A DNA stretch of 64,000 bases from Massilia kyonggiensis (GTDB lineage: Bacteria; Pseudomonadota; Gammaproteobacteria; Burkholderiales; Burkholderiaceae_D): positions 1 to 64,000 of the forward strand of contig NZ_JANUGY010000014.1 in assembly GCF_024756235.1 (NCBI RefSeq). The letters are read 5' to 3'. The notes beneath the pieces are model-generated. The model did not search any database. It saw nothing but the letters and a program-made list of their open reading frames with translations, and was not told the origin of the DNA. The position numbers and the translations under genes are program-made. Of the stretch, positions 23,976 to 33,009 are shown piece by piece; the stretch's first letter is position 1, and every line of letters starts with the position of its first letter.

Positions 23976-26909
23976 ATGAAGTCGTCCGCACTGAAAAAAC
24001 TCACTGCGGCGGTCGCAAGTGCGCTGGTCCTGACGTCGGCGGCCCACGCGGCCGGCCTCGGCAAGCTCACGGTGCTGTCCGCACTCGGCCAACCCCTGCG
24101 CGCCGAAATCGAACTGACGGCGGTGTCCGGCGACGAGGCGTCCGGCCTCACCGCGAAGCTGGCGTCGCCGGAAGCGTTCAAGGCGGCCAATATCGATTTC
24201 AATCCGGCCCTGCTGTCGCTGCGCTTCAACGTCGAGCAGCGCGGCGGCCGCCAGTTCATCCGCGTCAGCTCGACGCAGCCGCTGAACGAGCCGTTCGTCG
24301 ACATGCTGCTGGAACTGTCGTGGAATAACGGCCGCCTCGTGCGCGAGTACACGTTCCTGCTCGACCCGGCCGAGCTGCGCGCGACGCAGTCGGCCCAGGT
24401 CGCGGCCAGCGAGTCCGCGCGTCCGCGCACGGAACCGGCGCCCGCGGCCCAGCCGTCGCCGGCCGCGCCGGCCGCCGAGCGTCCGCGCCGCCCGGAGCGT
24501 GCCGAATCCGCAGAAGCAGCCAAACCGGCGGCCGGGACGGCAGCCCAGTCGCGCTACCGCGTCAAGCCTGGCGACAGCCTGGGCCGCATCGCCGCCCAGC
24601 TGAAACCCGTCGACGTGTCGCTCGACATGATGCTCGTGGCGCTGTACCGCGCCAACCCGGATGCCTTCATCGGCAACAACATGAACCGCCTGAAGTCGGG
24701 CCGCATCCTGACCGTGCCGTCGGGCGACGCCGTGCGCGGCACCGACGACACCGAGGCGCATGGCGTCGTCGTCGCCCACGCGGCCGACTTCAACGCCTAC
24801 CGCAACAAGCTGGCGGGCCAGGTCGGCGCATCGGAACCCGTCAGGACGCCGGAGCCGGGCCAGAGCGCGGCCGGCAAGATCACGGCCAAGGTCGAGGAAC
24901 GCCCGACCGCCGCCAACGAATCGCAGGACAAGCTGCGCCTGTCGAAAGCCGCGCCGGCCACGCCCGCCGGCAAGGGCACGACGATGAGCGCCGAGGACCG
25001 CATCGCCAAGGAGAAGGAACTGGCCGATGCGCAGACGCGCGTGCGCGAGCTCGAACGCAACGTGAGCGACCTGGAAAAGATCGCCACGATCAAGAGCAAG
25101 GCCGGCGCCGAGGCGGAAAAGAATGCTTCCGCGCCCGCGCCCGCGCCGGTCGCCGCGACGCCGCCCGCACCGCAGAAGCTGCCGACCATCAAGCCGGCCG
25201 CCAAGCCTGCGGCCGCACCGCCGGAACCGGGCCTGATGGACTTCATCATGGACAACCTGCCGCTGGTCGGCGGCGGCGCGGCCGCGCTGCTGCTCGGCGG
25301 CCTGCTGGTCGCCCAGCGCCGCAAGAAGAAGGTCGTCAAGGTGGTGCCGGAACCGGCTATCCTCGGCGTGCCGAGCGAACCCGCGCACTCGATGTTCGCG
25401 GAGACGGGCGGCCAGAGCGTCGACACGAACAACAGCGTCTTCAATTCCAGCTTCGCGCCGTCCGCCAGCCAGCTCGACACGAACGAGGTGGATCCGGTCG
25501 CGGAAGCCGACGTCTACATCGCCTACGGCCGCGATGCGCAGGCCGAGGAAATCCTCAAGGAAGCCCTGCGCACGCATCCGGAGCGCTATCCGGTGCGCCT
25601 GAAACTGCTCGAGATCTATGCCGCCCGCAAGGACCAGCGCGCGTTCGAGACGCAGGCCGCGGAACTCTACAGCATGACGCGCGGGCAGGGCGACGAGTGG
25701 GCGCAGGCCGCCGCGCTGGGCCTGACCATCGACCCGCTCAACCCGCTGTACCAGCACACTGCCGCGCCGACCGGTCCGGTGCCGAGCACCGAGGAACTGG
25801 GCCAGCAGGCCTTGCTGTCGAAGGAACTGGACGACGTATTCAGCGCGCCGGCCCCGCAGCAGGACGCGCTGCTTACGCCGACGGCCGCGCCGACCGCCGA
25901 GCCGCTGGACTTCAGCCAGCATTTCGCCGACGCGATGGCGACCGCGCAGCCGGCCCCGGCGCCTGTCACCAATGCGCCGTCGACCGAACCTGCGCCGATG
26001 GAAGACGACCACGTGCTCGACTTCGACCTGGGCGGGCTCGCGTTCGAGCCGGTCGAGCCGGCACCCGCGCCGCAAGCGGCCGCGGCGCCGGCGGCCGACC
26101 TGGGCGGCGGACACGATCTCGACTTCGACATGAGTGCGTTCGAGACGCCGGCCGCGCCGGCGCCGGCGGCCGAGCCGGTCGCCGCGCTGGACGAGCCGCT
26201 GGACACGCAGGAGCGCGATCCGCTCGACTTCTCGTTCGACATGGACTTCGCCGCCCCGGCCGCGAACCCGGTGCCGCAACTGGAAGTGCACACCGACGAC
26301 GACCTGCTGGCACCGGCCGCAGCGACGGCCGCTGCGGCGGATATCGAAATGGCCAACCTGGCCCGCGAATTCGACCTGCCCGACCTGCCGACGGAACTGC
26401 AGGCCAACCTGCCGCCGGAACCGGAGCAGCCGGCACGCGATCCGCTGTTCGATCTCGACGCGATGGACTTCGGCCTGGACGAGAGCCCCCGTGCAGAAAG
26501 CGCAGCGTCGATCCCGACCGCCGCGCTGGACGAGCACCTGTTCGACATCCCGGCCACGCCGGCACCGGCCGACGCGCCGTTCGCCGAGCCGGATCGCATC
26601 GTGCTGGAACCGGCCGCGCCGCAGTTCGACATCGGCGGCTTCGACCTCGACCTGCCGGCCGACGGTTCGCTGCCGCTGCCGGAAGTGCAATCGCTGTCCG
26701 AGCCGCAGTTCGAGACGCCTGCCGCGCCGGCCGAACCGGCCGCGCTGTCGGCCGCGCACATGGAAATGGAAACCAAGCTGGATCTCGCCATCGCCTATCA
26801 GGAGATCGGCGACAAGGAAGGGGCGCGCGAGCTGCTCGAAGAAGTCATCCGCGGCGGCAATCCCGAGCAGGCGGCACGCGCCAACTCGATGCGCGCAACA
26901 CTGGTGTAA
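23976..26909 (+). CDS. fimV: FimV-like inner-membrane hub protein (LysM, TPR-like C-terminus)
   Basis: About 977 residues. Signal peptide KKLTAAVASALVLTSAAHA; FimV N-terminal domain (GLGKLTVLSALGQPLRAEIEL); a LysM module (RYRVKPGDSLGRIAAQLK) that binds peptidoglycan; a short coiled coil (ELADAQTRVRELERNVSDLE); a transmembrane helix (LVGGGAAALLLGGLLVAQRR) near residue 430; a long acidic, Ala/Pro-rich cytoplasmic part; and the C-terminal FimV domain (KLDLAIAYQEIGDKEGAREL). FimV organises polar type IV pilus and twitching functions. The ATG at 23976 is preferred; another ATG is at 23952. Neither has a clear ribosome site. Located between asd and truA as in Pseudomonas. Confidence 0.92.
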   Translation: MKSSALKKLTAAVASALVLTSAAHAAGLGKLTVLSALGQPLRAEIELTAVSGDEASGLTAKLASPEAFKAANIDFNPALLSLRFNVEQRGGRQFIRVSSTQPLNEPFVDMLLELSWNNGRLVREYTFLLDPAELRATQSAQVAASESARPRTEPAPAAQPSPAAPAAERPRRPERAESAEAAKPAAGTAAQSRYRVKPGDSLGRIAAQLKPVDVSLDMMLVALYRANPDAFIGNNMNRLKSGRILTVPSGDAVRGTDDTEAHGVVVAHAADFNAYRNKLAGQVGASEPVRTPEPGQSAAGKITAKVEERPTAANESQDKLRLSKAAPATPAGKGTTMSAEDRIAKEKELADAQTRVRELERNVSDLEKIATIKSKAGAEAEKNASAPAPAPVAATPPAPQKLPTIKPAAKPAAAPPEPGLMDFIMDNLPLVGGGAAALLLGGLLVAQRRKKKVVKVVPEPAILGVPSEPAHSMFAETGGQSVDTNNSVFNSSFAPSASQLDTNEVDPVAEADVYIAYGRDAQAEEILKEALRTHPERYPVRLKLLEIYAARKDQRAFETQAAELYSMTRGQGDEWAQAAALGLTIDPLNPLYQHTAAPTGPVPSTEELGQQALLSKELDDVFSAPAPQQDALLTPTAAPTAEPLDFSQHFADAMATAQPAPAPVTNAPSTEPAPMEDDHVLDFDLGGLAFEPVEPAPAPQAAAAPAADLGGGHDLDFDMSAFETPAAPAPAAEPVAALDEPLDTQERDPLDFSFDMDFAAPAANPVPQLEVHTDDDLLAPAAATAAAADIEMANLAREFDLPDLPTELQANLPPEPEQPARDPLFDLDAMDFGLDESPRAESAASIPTAALDEHLFDIPATPAPADAPFAEPDRIVLEPAAPQFDIGGFDLDLPADGSLPLPEVQSLSEPQFETPAAPAEPAALSAAHMEMETKLDLAIAYQEIGDKEGARELLEEVIRGGNPEQAARANSMRATLV

Positions 26910-26920
26910 GGCAGGACGAT

Positions 26921-27730
26921 TTGACACGTATCGCATTGGGTGTCCAGTACGTGGGCACCGCCTGGAACGGGTATCAGAAACAACCATCGCGCGACACGGT
27001 CCAGGACCAGCTGGAGATCGCGCTCGAGAAATTTGCCTGCACGCCGCTCGCGACGACGTGCGCCGGCCGCACCGACGCCGGCGTCCACGCCATCGAGCAG
27101 GTCGTCCATTTCGACACGGACCTCGACCGCGCGCCGCAATCGTGGGTGCGCGGCACGAACGCGTTCCTGCCCGAGTCGATCGTCGTGCGCTGGGCGCACG
27201 TGGTCGCACCGGACGCCGAAGGGCAGGACTTCCACGCCCGCTTCTCGGCCCGCTCGCGCACCTATCACTACGTGCTGTACAACCACGCCAACCCGTCCGC
27301 GCTGCTGGCAGGACGCGCGGGCTGGGTGTTCCGTCCGCTCGACGTCGAGCGCATGCGGGAAGCGGCCGCGCACCTGATCGGCACGCACGACTTTTCCAGC
27401 TTCCGCGCATCCGGCTGCCAGGCGAATTCGCCCGTCAAGCAGATGCACGAGGTGAGGATCGAGCGCAGCGGCGACGTCATCGTGTTCACGGTGCGCGCGT
27501 CCGCGTTCCTCCATCACATGGTGCGCAACATCGTCGGCTCGCTGATCTACGTGGGGACCGGCCGCAACGAGCCGGGCTGGATGGCCGAAGTGCTGAACGC
27601 GCGCTCGCGCGACGCCGCGGCGCCCACCTTCATGCCGGATGGGCTGTACCTTGCTACAATCGACTACGATCCGAAGTGGGGGCTGCCGCAGGAGAGGGGT
27701 CAGAGCCCGGTGTTTCCTTTGGGGCTCTGA
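26921..27730 (+). CDS. truA: tRNA pseudouridine(38-40) synthase TruA
   Basis: A 269-residue enzyme that isomerises U38-U40 in tRNA anticodon arms. The catalytic Asp is in CAGRTDAGVHA; FHARFSARSRTYHY and FLHHMVRNIVGSL are family motifs. It begins with TTG at 26921 after GGCAGGACGA; translation from TTG fits the conserved TRIALGVQYVGTAWNGYQ start. The natural end is near YDPKWGLP. The remaining residues, QERGQSPVFPLGL, and the TGA stop are read from the palindrome at 27696-27734, so the gene's 3' end was rewritten by that repeat. Confidence 0.95.
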   Translation: MTRIALGVQYVGTAWNGYQKQPSRDTVQDQLEIALEKFACTPLATTCAGRTDAGVHAIEQVVHFDTDLDRAPQSWVRGTNAFLPESIVVRWAHVVAPDAEGQDFHARFSARSRTYHYVLYNHANPSALLAGRAGWVFRPLDVERMREAAAHLIGTHDFSSFRASGCQANSPVKQMHEVRIERSGDVIVFTVRASAFLHHMVRNIVGSLIYVGTGRNEPGWMAEVLNARSRDAAAPTFMPDGLYLATIDYDPKWGLPQERGQSPVFPLGL

Positions 27731-27734
27731 CCCC
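27696..27734. repeat. GGGGTCAGAG-family palindrome at the truA 3' end
   Basis: GGGGTCAGAGCCC (27696-27708) and GGGCTCTGACCCC (27722-27734) form a perfect 13-bp inverted repeat with a 13-bp spacer. As RNA it makes a strong hairpin. It encodes the last TruA residues and its stop codon. Confidence 0.9.
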
Positions 27735-27767
27735 GGTGTTCTGCCGCAACGCCTCCAACGACCTGTC

Positions 27768-28463
27768 ATGAACCGTACCCGAATCAAGATCTGCGGCATC
27801 ACCCGCCCTGAAGACCTGCACGCTGCCGTCGATGCAGGCGCCGACGCCCTCGGCTTCGTCTTTTACGCGAAGAGCCCCCGTTACGTCACGGCCGAGCGCT
27901 ACGCCGAACTGGCCCGCGAGTTGCCGCCGTACGTGAACGCCGTCGCACTGTTCGTCAACGCGACCGTGGACGAGGTGCGCGCGGTCGTCGCGGCCGGTCC
28001 CGTCTCGCTGCTGCAATTCCACGGCGACGAGACGCCGGAGGCATGCGCGCAACTGGCGCAGGCCGTGCAGCGCCCCTTCACGCGGGCATTCCGGGTAAAA
28101 CCTGACACGACCCCCGCCGATTTGCTAGAATCGGAAGCTCAATACCGCGCCGCTTCTCCCTGGTTCTCGGGTTTGCTGCTCGACACGTACGTGGATGCCT
28201 ACGGCGGCGCAGGAAAGGTTTTCGATTGGTCTCTTATTCCAAAAGAGCTCGCGCCTCGGGTCGTTTTGAGTGGTGGCTTGAGCGTACACAACGTGACTGG
28301 CGCGGTGGCGCAAGTACGCCCCTTCGCGGTCGACATCAGTAGCGGTGTCGAGGCGGCGAAGGGGATCAAGGATGCCCGCAAGATTGCCGCGTTCGTCGAC
28401 GCGGTGCGGGCAGGCGATGCCACCCTTTTGAGCCAGGAACACCATGAAAGCGAATCAAGTTAA
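27768..28463 (+). CDS. trpF: Phosphoribosylanthranilate isomerase
   Basis: A 231-residue TIM-barrel enzyme of tryptophan synthesis. It starts RTRIKICGITRPEDLHAAVD, with the catalytic Cys in KICGIT; DALGFVFYAKSPRYV, LLQFHGDE and PFAVDISSGVEAAKGIKD are family motifs. The ATG at 27768 lies shortly after the truA palindrome. It overlaps trpB by 20 bp. Confidence 0.96.
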   Translation: MNRTRIKICGITRPEDLHAAVDAGADALGFVFYAKSPRYVTAERYAELARELPPYVNAVALFVNATVDEVRAVVAAGPVSLLQFHGDETPEACAQLAQAVQRPFTRAFRVKPDTTPADLLESEAQYRAASPWFSGLLLDTYVDAYGGAGKVFDWSLIPKELAPRVVLSGGLSVHNVTGAVAQVRPFAVDISSGVEAAKGIKDARKIAAFVDAVRAGDATLLSQEHHESESS

Positions 28464-29688
28464 CGGCGTCCAAGCGCTGTTCAAGACCCCCGATTATCAA
28501 CTGCCGGACACCACCGGCCACTTCGGCCCCTATGGCGGCTCGTTCGTCGCCGAGACGCTCAGCCACGCGCTGGCCGAGCTGAACGACGCGTATGCGCGCT
28601 ACAGCCAGGATCCCGAATTCCTCGAAGAATTCCGCTACGAGCTGGCGCACTTCGTCGGCCGTCCGTCGCCCGTCTACCACGCCAAGCGCTGGTCGGAACA
28701 GGGGGGCGGCGCGCAGATCTTCTTCAAGCGCGAAGACCTGAACCACACGGGCGCCCACAAGATCAACAACGTGATCGGCCAGGCGCTGCTGGCAAAACGC
28801 ATGGGCAAGCCGCGCATCATCGCCGAGACGGGCGCGGGCCAGCACGGCGTCGCGACGGCCACGATCTGCGCCCGCTTCGGCCTCGAATGCGTGATCTACA
28901 TGGGCAGCGAGGACGTCAAGCGCCAGGCCCAGAACGTCTACCGCATGAAGCTGCTGGGCGCGACCGTCGTGCCCGTGGAATCCGGTTCCAAGACGCTGAA
29001 GGACGCGCTCAACGAAGCGATGCGCGACTGGGTCACGAACATCGAGAACACGTTCTACATCATCGGCACGGTCGCCGGTCCGCACCCGTATCCGATGATG
29101 GTGCGCGACTTCCAGTCCGTGATCGGCGAGGAATGCCGCGTGCAGATGCCGCAGATGACGGGCCGCCAGCCTGACTACGTCGTCGCGTGCATCGGCGGCG
29201 GCTCGAACGCGATGGGCATCTTTTATCCGTACATCGACGAACCGGGTGTGAAGCTCGTGGGCGTCGAGGCGGCGGGCGAGGGCCTCGACTCCGGCAAGCA
29301 CGCGGCGTCGCTGACGGCCGGCTTCCCCGGCGTCCTGCACGGCAACCGGACGTACCTGCTGCAGGACGAGCACGGCCAGATCATCGAGACGCATTCGGTC
29401 TCGGCAGGCCTGGATTATCCGGGCGTCGGTCCGGAGCACGCGTGGCTGAAGGACAGCCAGCGTGCCGAATACGTGTCGATCACGGACGACGAGGCGCTGG
29501 CCGCCTTCCACGACTGCTGCCGCATCGAGGGCATCATCCCCGCGCTGGAATCGTCGCACGCGATCGCCTACGCCGCCAAGCTGGCGCCGACCTTGCCCAA
29601 GGATCAGATCATCCTGGTCAACCTGTCGGGCCGCGGCGACAAGGACATGCACACCGTGGCGCAACGGGCGGGACTCAACTTCGGCTGA
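28444..29688 (+). CDS. trpB: Tryptophan synthase beta chain
   Basis: A 414-residue PLP enzyme that joins indole and serine. The PLP lysine is in HTGAHKINN, the phosphate loop is CIGGGSNAMGIF, and AETGAGQHGVATA is the active-site segment. It starts inside the trpF end and pairs with trpA 43 bp downstream. Confidence 0.97.
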   Translation: MKANQVNGVQALFKTPDYQLPDTTGHFGPYGGSFVAETLSHALAELNDAYARYSQDPEFLEEFRYELAHFVGRPSPVYHAKRWSEQGGGAQIFFKREDLNHTGAHKINNVIGQALLAKRMGKPRIIAETGAGQHGVATATICARFGLECVIYMGSEDVKRQAQNVYRMKLLGATVVPVESGSKTLKDALNEAMRDWVTNIENTFYIIGTVAGPHPYPMMVRDFQSVIGEECRVQMPQMTGRQPDYVVACIGGGSNAMGIFYPYIDEPGVKLVGVEAAGEGLDSGKHAASLTAGFPGVLHGNRTYLLQDEHGQIIETHSVSAGLDYPGVGPEHAWLKDSQRAEYVSITDDEALAAFHDCCRIEGIIPALESSHAIAYAAKLAPTLPKDQIILVNLSGRGDKDMHTVAQRAGLNFG

Positions 29689-29731
29689 GCCTCCATCCAT
29701 TGTTTGCAACCACAGAATAAGGAATAACAGC

Positions 29732-30532
29732 ATGTCCCGTATCGCACAAACCTTTGATGCCCTGAAAGAGCAGGGCAAGACCGGCCTCGTCACCTTCATC
29801 ACCGCCGGCGATCCGGCCCCGGAACTGACTGTCCCGCTGCTGCACGCCCTCGTGGAAGGCGGCGCCGACGTCCTCGAACTGGGTGTTCCGTTCTCCGACC
29901 CGATGGCGGAAGGCCCCGTCATCCAGCGCGCCTGCGAGCGAGCGCTCACCTTCGGCGTCAGCATGACCGACGTGTTCGGCTACGTCGCCGAGTTCCGCAA
30001 AACGAACCAGCACACGCCGGTCGTGCTGATGGGCTATGCGAACCCGATCGAGCGCATGGGCCAGAGCGAATTCGTCCGCCGCGCCAAGGCGGCCGGTGCC
30101 GACGGCGCGATCGTCGTCGACTACCCGCCGGAAGAATGCGAAGCGTTCGCGGCCGAGATGAAGGCCAACGGCCTCGACCTGATCTTCCTGCTCGCGCCGA
30201 CGTCGACGACGGAACGCGTGAAGCAGGTGGCGCGCCACGGCAGCGGCTTCAGCTACTACGTGTCGCTGAAGGGCGTGACGGGTGCCGGCGGCATCGACAC
30301 GGCCGACGTGGCCAAGCGCGTGGCCGCGATCCGCGAGCACGTCAAGCTGCCGATCGGCGTGGGCTTCGGCATCCGCGACGCGCAGACGGCGAAGTCGGTG
30401 GCCAGCGTCGCCGACGCGGTCGTCATCGGCAGCCGCATCATCCAGGAACTGGAAAACACGCCGAAAGAGCAGGGTCCCGCGGCCGTGCGCACCTTCGTGG
30501 CCGGGATCCGTCAAGCGCTGGACGCCCGCTAA
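29732..30532 (+). CDS. trpA: Tryptophan synthase alpha chain
   Basis: A 266-residue TIM barrel that releases indole from indole-glycerol phosphate. Catalytic Glu is in VLELGVPFSDPMAEGP and catalytic Asp in IVVDYPPEE. YYVSLKGVTGAGG and the phosphate loop GVGFGIRDAQTAKS are conserved. Preceded by AAGGAATAACAGC. Last gene of trpFBA. Confidence 0.97.
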   Translation: MSRIAQTFDALKEQGKTGLVTFITAGDPAPELTVPLLHALVEGGADVLELGVPFSDPMAEGPVIQRACERALTFGVSMTDVFGYVAEFRKTNQHTPVVLMGYANPIERMGQSEFVRRAKAAGADGAIVVDYPPEECEAFAAEMKANGLDLIFLLAPTSTTERVKQVARHGSGFSYYVSLKGVTGAGGIDTADVAKRVAAIREHVKLPIGVGFGIRDAQTAKSVASVADAVVIGSRIIQELENTPKEQGPAAVRTFVAGIRQALDAR

Positions 30533-30550
30533 GCTGCGCCAAATCAAACC

Positions 30551-30560
30551 GGGGTCAGAG
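30551..30560 (+). repeat. Solo GGGGTCAGAG arm after trpA
   Basis: A single arm of the dispersed repeat family lies 19 bp after trpA. Its partner arm is absent; a different imperfect hairpin (GAGGTC...GACCTC around 30577-30607) follows it. Confidence 0.6.
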
Positions 30561-30616
30561 CGATTTTGCGGCGGAGGTCGGCCCGCCGTGCGCTGACGGC
30601 GGACCTCACACGACGC

Positions 30617-30639
30617 AACCGGGGCCGCGCGCCCCGGTT
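30617..30639 (+). terminator. Hairpin, possible trp terminator
   Basis: A perfect stem AACCGGGGC / GCCCCGGTT with a 5-base loop, followed by CTCATTTCT. There is no proper T run, so termination would be weak or factor-dependent. Confidence 0.5.
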
Positions 30640-30757
30640 CTCATTTCTGCTAGCGTAACTTTGTCAAGAAGGCAAGTAATTAACGGCAAGAATTCGACAA
30701 TCTGTAATCGAACGGCTACACTACGCCCAATTCCAGAATTGCCGCAAAGGAGAGAAC

Positions 30758-31630
30758 ATGAGTTGGTTGGAAAAACTGCTGCCCCCCCGGATCCAGCGCT
30801 CCGATGCCGCCAAACGCCAGACCATGCCCGAAGGCCTGTGGGTCAAGTGCCCGTCGTGCGAGTCGGTCCTGTACCGCGCCGACCTGGAGTCGAACCTGCA
30901 TGTCTGCCCGAAATGCAGCCACCACATGCGTATCCGCGCCCGCGAGCGCCTCGACGCGCTGCTCGACGAGGGCGGCCGTTATGAGATCGGCCAGGACGTG
31001 CTGCCGGTCGATACCCTGAAGTTCAAAGACAGCAAGAAATATCCTGACCGCCTGAAGGACGCGATGGAAGCCACCGGCGAGACCGATTCGATGGTCGTGC
31101 AGGGCGGCTCGATCATGAGCCTGCCGGTCGTGGTTGCCTGCTTCGCCTACGAATTCATGGCCGGTACGATGGGCTCCGTCAACGGCGAGCGCTTCGTGCG
31201 CGGCGCCCAGGTGGCGCTCGAGCAGAAGGTGCCGTTCATCTGCATCACCGCCAGCGGCGGGGCGCGCATGCAGGAAGGCCTGCTGTCGCTGATGCAGATG
31301 GCCAAGACCACCTCGATGCTGACCAAGCTGGCCGAGAAAAAACTGCCGTTCATCAGCGTGCTGACCGACCCGACGACGGGCGGCGTGTCCGCTTCGTTCG
31401 CGTTCATGGGTGACGTCGTCATCGCCGAGCCGAAAGCCCTGATCGGCTTCGCGGGCCCGCGCGTCATCGAGAACACCGTGCGCGAAAAACTGCCGGAAGG
31501 CTTCCAGCGTTCCGAGTTCCTGCTGCAAAAAGGCGCCATCGACATGATCGTCGACCGCCGCAAGATGCGCGAAGAAATCGCGCGCGTGCTCGCCCTGCTG
31601 CAAAGCCAGCCGGCCGACGTCATCGCTTGA
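30758..31630 (+). CDS. accD: Acetyl-CoA carboxylase carboxyltransferase subunit beta
   Basis: A 290-residue subunit of the fatty-acid initiating enzyme; with AccA it transfers CO2 from biotin to acetyl-CoA. The N-terminal zinc ribbon is C-x2-C (KCPSCES) and C-x2-C (VCPKCSHH). The crotonase-fold core has ITASGGARMQEG and DPTTGGVSASFAFMGD. AAAGGAGAGAAC precedes the ATG. Confidence 0.97.
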   Translation: MSWLEKLLPPRIQRSDAAKRQTMPEGLWVKCPSCESVLYRADLESNLHVCPKCSHHMRIRARERLDALLDEGGRYEIGQDVLPVDTLKFKDSKKYPDRLKDAMEATGETDSMVVQGGSIMSLPVVVACFAYEFMAGTMGSVNGERFVRGAQVALEQKVPFICITASGGARMQEGLLSLMQMAKTTSMLTKLAEKKLPFISVLTDPTTGGVSASFAFMGDVVIAEPKALIGFAGPRVIENTVREKLPEGFQRSEFLLQKGAIDMIVDRRKMREEIARVLALLQSQPADVIA

Positions 31631-31642
31631 TTCGTTGTCACC

Positions 31643-31678
31643 GCGCGGCCGGCTGCTTCCAAAGGCAGCCGGCCGCGC
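31643..31678. other. Perfect 14-bp hairpin between accD and folC
   Basis: GCGCGGCCGGCTGC (31643-31656) and its exact complement (31665-31678) flank an 8-base loop. No T run follows. It may attenuate folC, stabilise the accD mRNA end, or be a repeat relic. Confidence 0.6.
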
Positions 31679-31699
31679 GCGCATTCCGGACGCCATCCC

Positions 31700-32998
31700 A
31701 TGCCTAACCTCCCGACCACCTTGCCCGACTGGCTGGCGCTGCTCGAGTCGCGCCATGCCGAAACCCACATCGACATGGGCCTGGACCGTGTACGCACCGT
31801 CAAGGAGCGCATGGGCCTCGCCTTTTCCTGCCCCGTGATCATGGTCGCGGGCACCAACGGCAAGGGCTCGACCTGCGCCATGCTGGAAGCCATCCTGCTG
31901 CAGAGCGGCTACAAGGTCGGCCTGTACATCAAGCCGCACTTCCTCGATTTCAACGAGCGTGCCCGCATCAACGGCGAGATGGCCAGCGACGACAAGCTCA
32001 TCGCCGCTTTCAACGACGTCGAAGCGCGCCGCGGCGACATCGACCTCACGTATTTCGAGTTCACGACGCTCGCGATCATGCACCTGCTGTCGACGTCCGG
32101 CGTCGACGTGGCGATCCTGGAAGTGGGCCTCGGCGGACGCCTCGATGCCGTGAACGTGGTCGATGCGGACGTGTCCATCGTCACGAGCATCGACATCGAC
32201 CACAAGGATTATCTCGGCGACACGCGCGAAGAGATCGGCTTCGAAAAGGCCGGGATCTTCCGTCCCGGGAAGCCGGCCATCTGCAGCGATCCGCTGCCGC
32301 CGCAATCGCTGGTCAAGCATGCGGAAGACATCGGCGCCGACCTGTGGCTGCTGGGCCGCGACTTCAACTACCAGGGCGACAAGCAGCAGTGGGCCTACGG
32401 CGGCCGCACGCAGCGCCGCAATTCGCTCGCGTATCCGGCCCTTCGGGGTGCCAACCAGCTGCTGAACGCATCGGCCGCGCTGGCCGCGCTGGAAGCGCTG
32501 CGCAACGTGCTGCCGGTGGGCGCGCAGGAAACGCGCGCGGGCCTCGCGATGGTCGAGCTGCCGGGCCGGTTCCAGGTGCTGGCGGGCCGGCCGACGACGA
32601 TCCTCGACGTCGCGCACAACCCGCACGCGGCCGCGACGCTGGCCCAGAACCTGGGCAATATGGGTTTCCACCGGTTCACGTACGCCGTGTTCGGCATCAT
32701 GCAGGACAAGGACATCGACGCCGTCGTCGCCCATCTGGCGCCGAACATCGACCACTGGTGCGTGACGGCGCTGCCGTCGCCCCGTTCGGCCGACCCGGCC
32801 GTGCTGGCCGAAAAGCTGCAGGCATTGAAGCCGAGTGGTGCGAAAGACGACGAATTCTCGGTCAAAACGTTCGCGAATCCGGCCGAGGCATTCGCAGATG
32901 CAACAAGCCGGGCCGGACAGGATGATAGAATAGTGGTCTTTGGCTCGTTCTATACCGTGGCTGGCGTGATGGCGGCCCGTAAATCCTCTCTTCATTGA
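31700..32998 (+). CDS. folC: Bifunctional dihydrofolate/folylpolyglutamate synthase
   Basis: A 432-residue Mur-ligase-family enzyme that adds glutamate to folates. P-loop: VAGTNGKGSTCAMLE. DAVNVVDADVSIVTSIDIDH, and ILDVAHNPHAA in the C-terminal domain, are family motifs. The ATG at 31700 gives the conserved LPTTLPDWLALLESRH start. It lies between accD and dedD, as in E. coli. Confidence 0.96.
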   Translation: MPNLPTTLPDWLALLESRHAETHIDMGLDRVRTVKERMGLAFSCPVIMVAGTNGKGSTCAMLEAILLQSGYKVGLYIKPHFLDFNERARINGEMASDDKLIAAFNDVEARRGDIDLTYFEFTTLAIMHLLSTSGVDVAILEVGLGGRLDAVNVVDADVSIVTSIDIDHKDYLGDTREEIGFEKAGIFRPGKPAICSDPLPPQSLVKHAEDIGADLWLLGRDFNYQGDKQQWAYGGRTQRRNSLAYPALRGANQLLNASAALAALEALRNVLPVGAQETRAGLAMVELPGRFQVLAGRPTTILDVAHNPHAAATLAQNLGNMGFHRFTYAVFGIMQDKDIDAVVAHLAPNIDHWCVTALPSPRSADPAVLAEKLQALKPSGAKDDEFSVKTFANPAEAFADATSRAGQDDRIVVFGSFYTVAGVMAARKSSLH

Positions 32999-33009
32999 CG
33001 TGACACCGC

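Noticed and set aside
31643..31678. Rho-independent terminator between accD and folC
   Set aside because: The 14-bp stem is perfect but no T run follows in either direction; recorded only as a hairpin.
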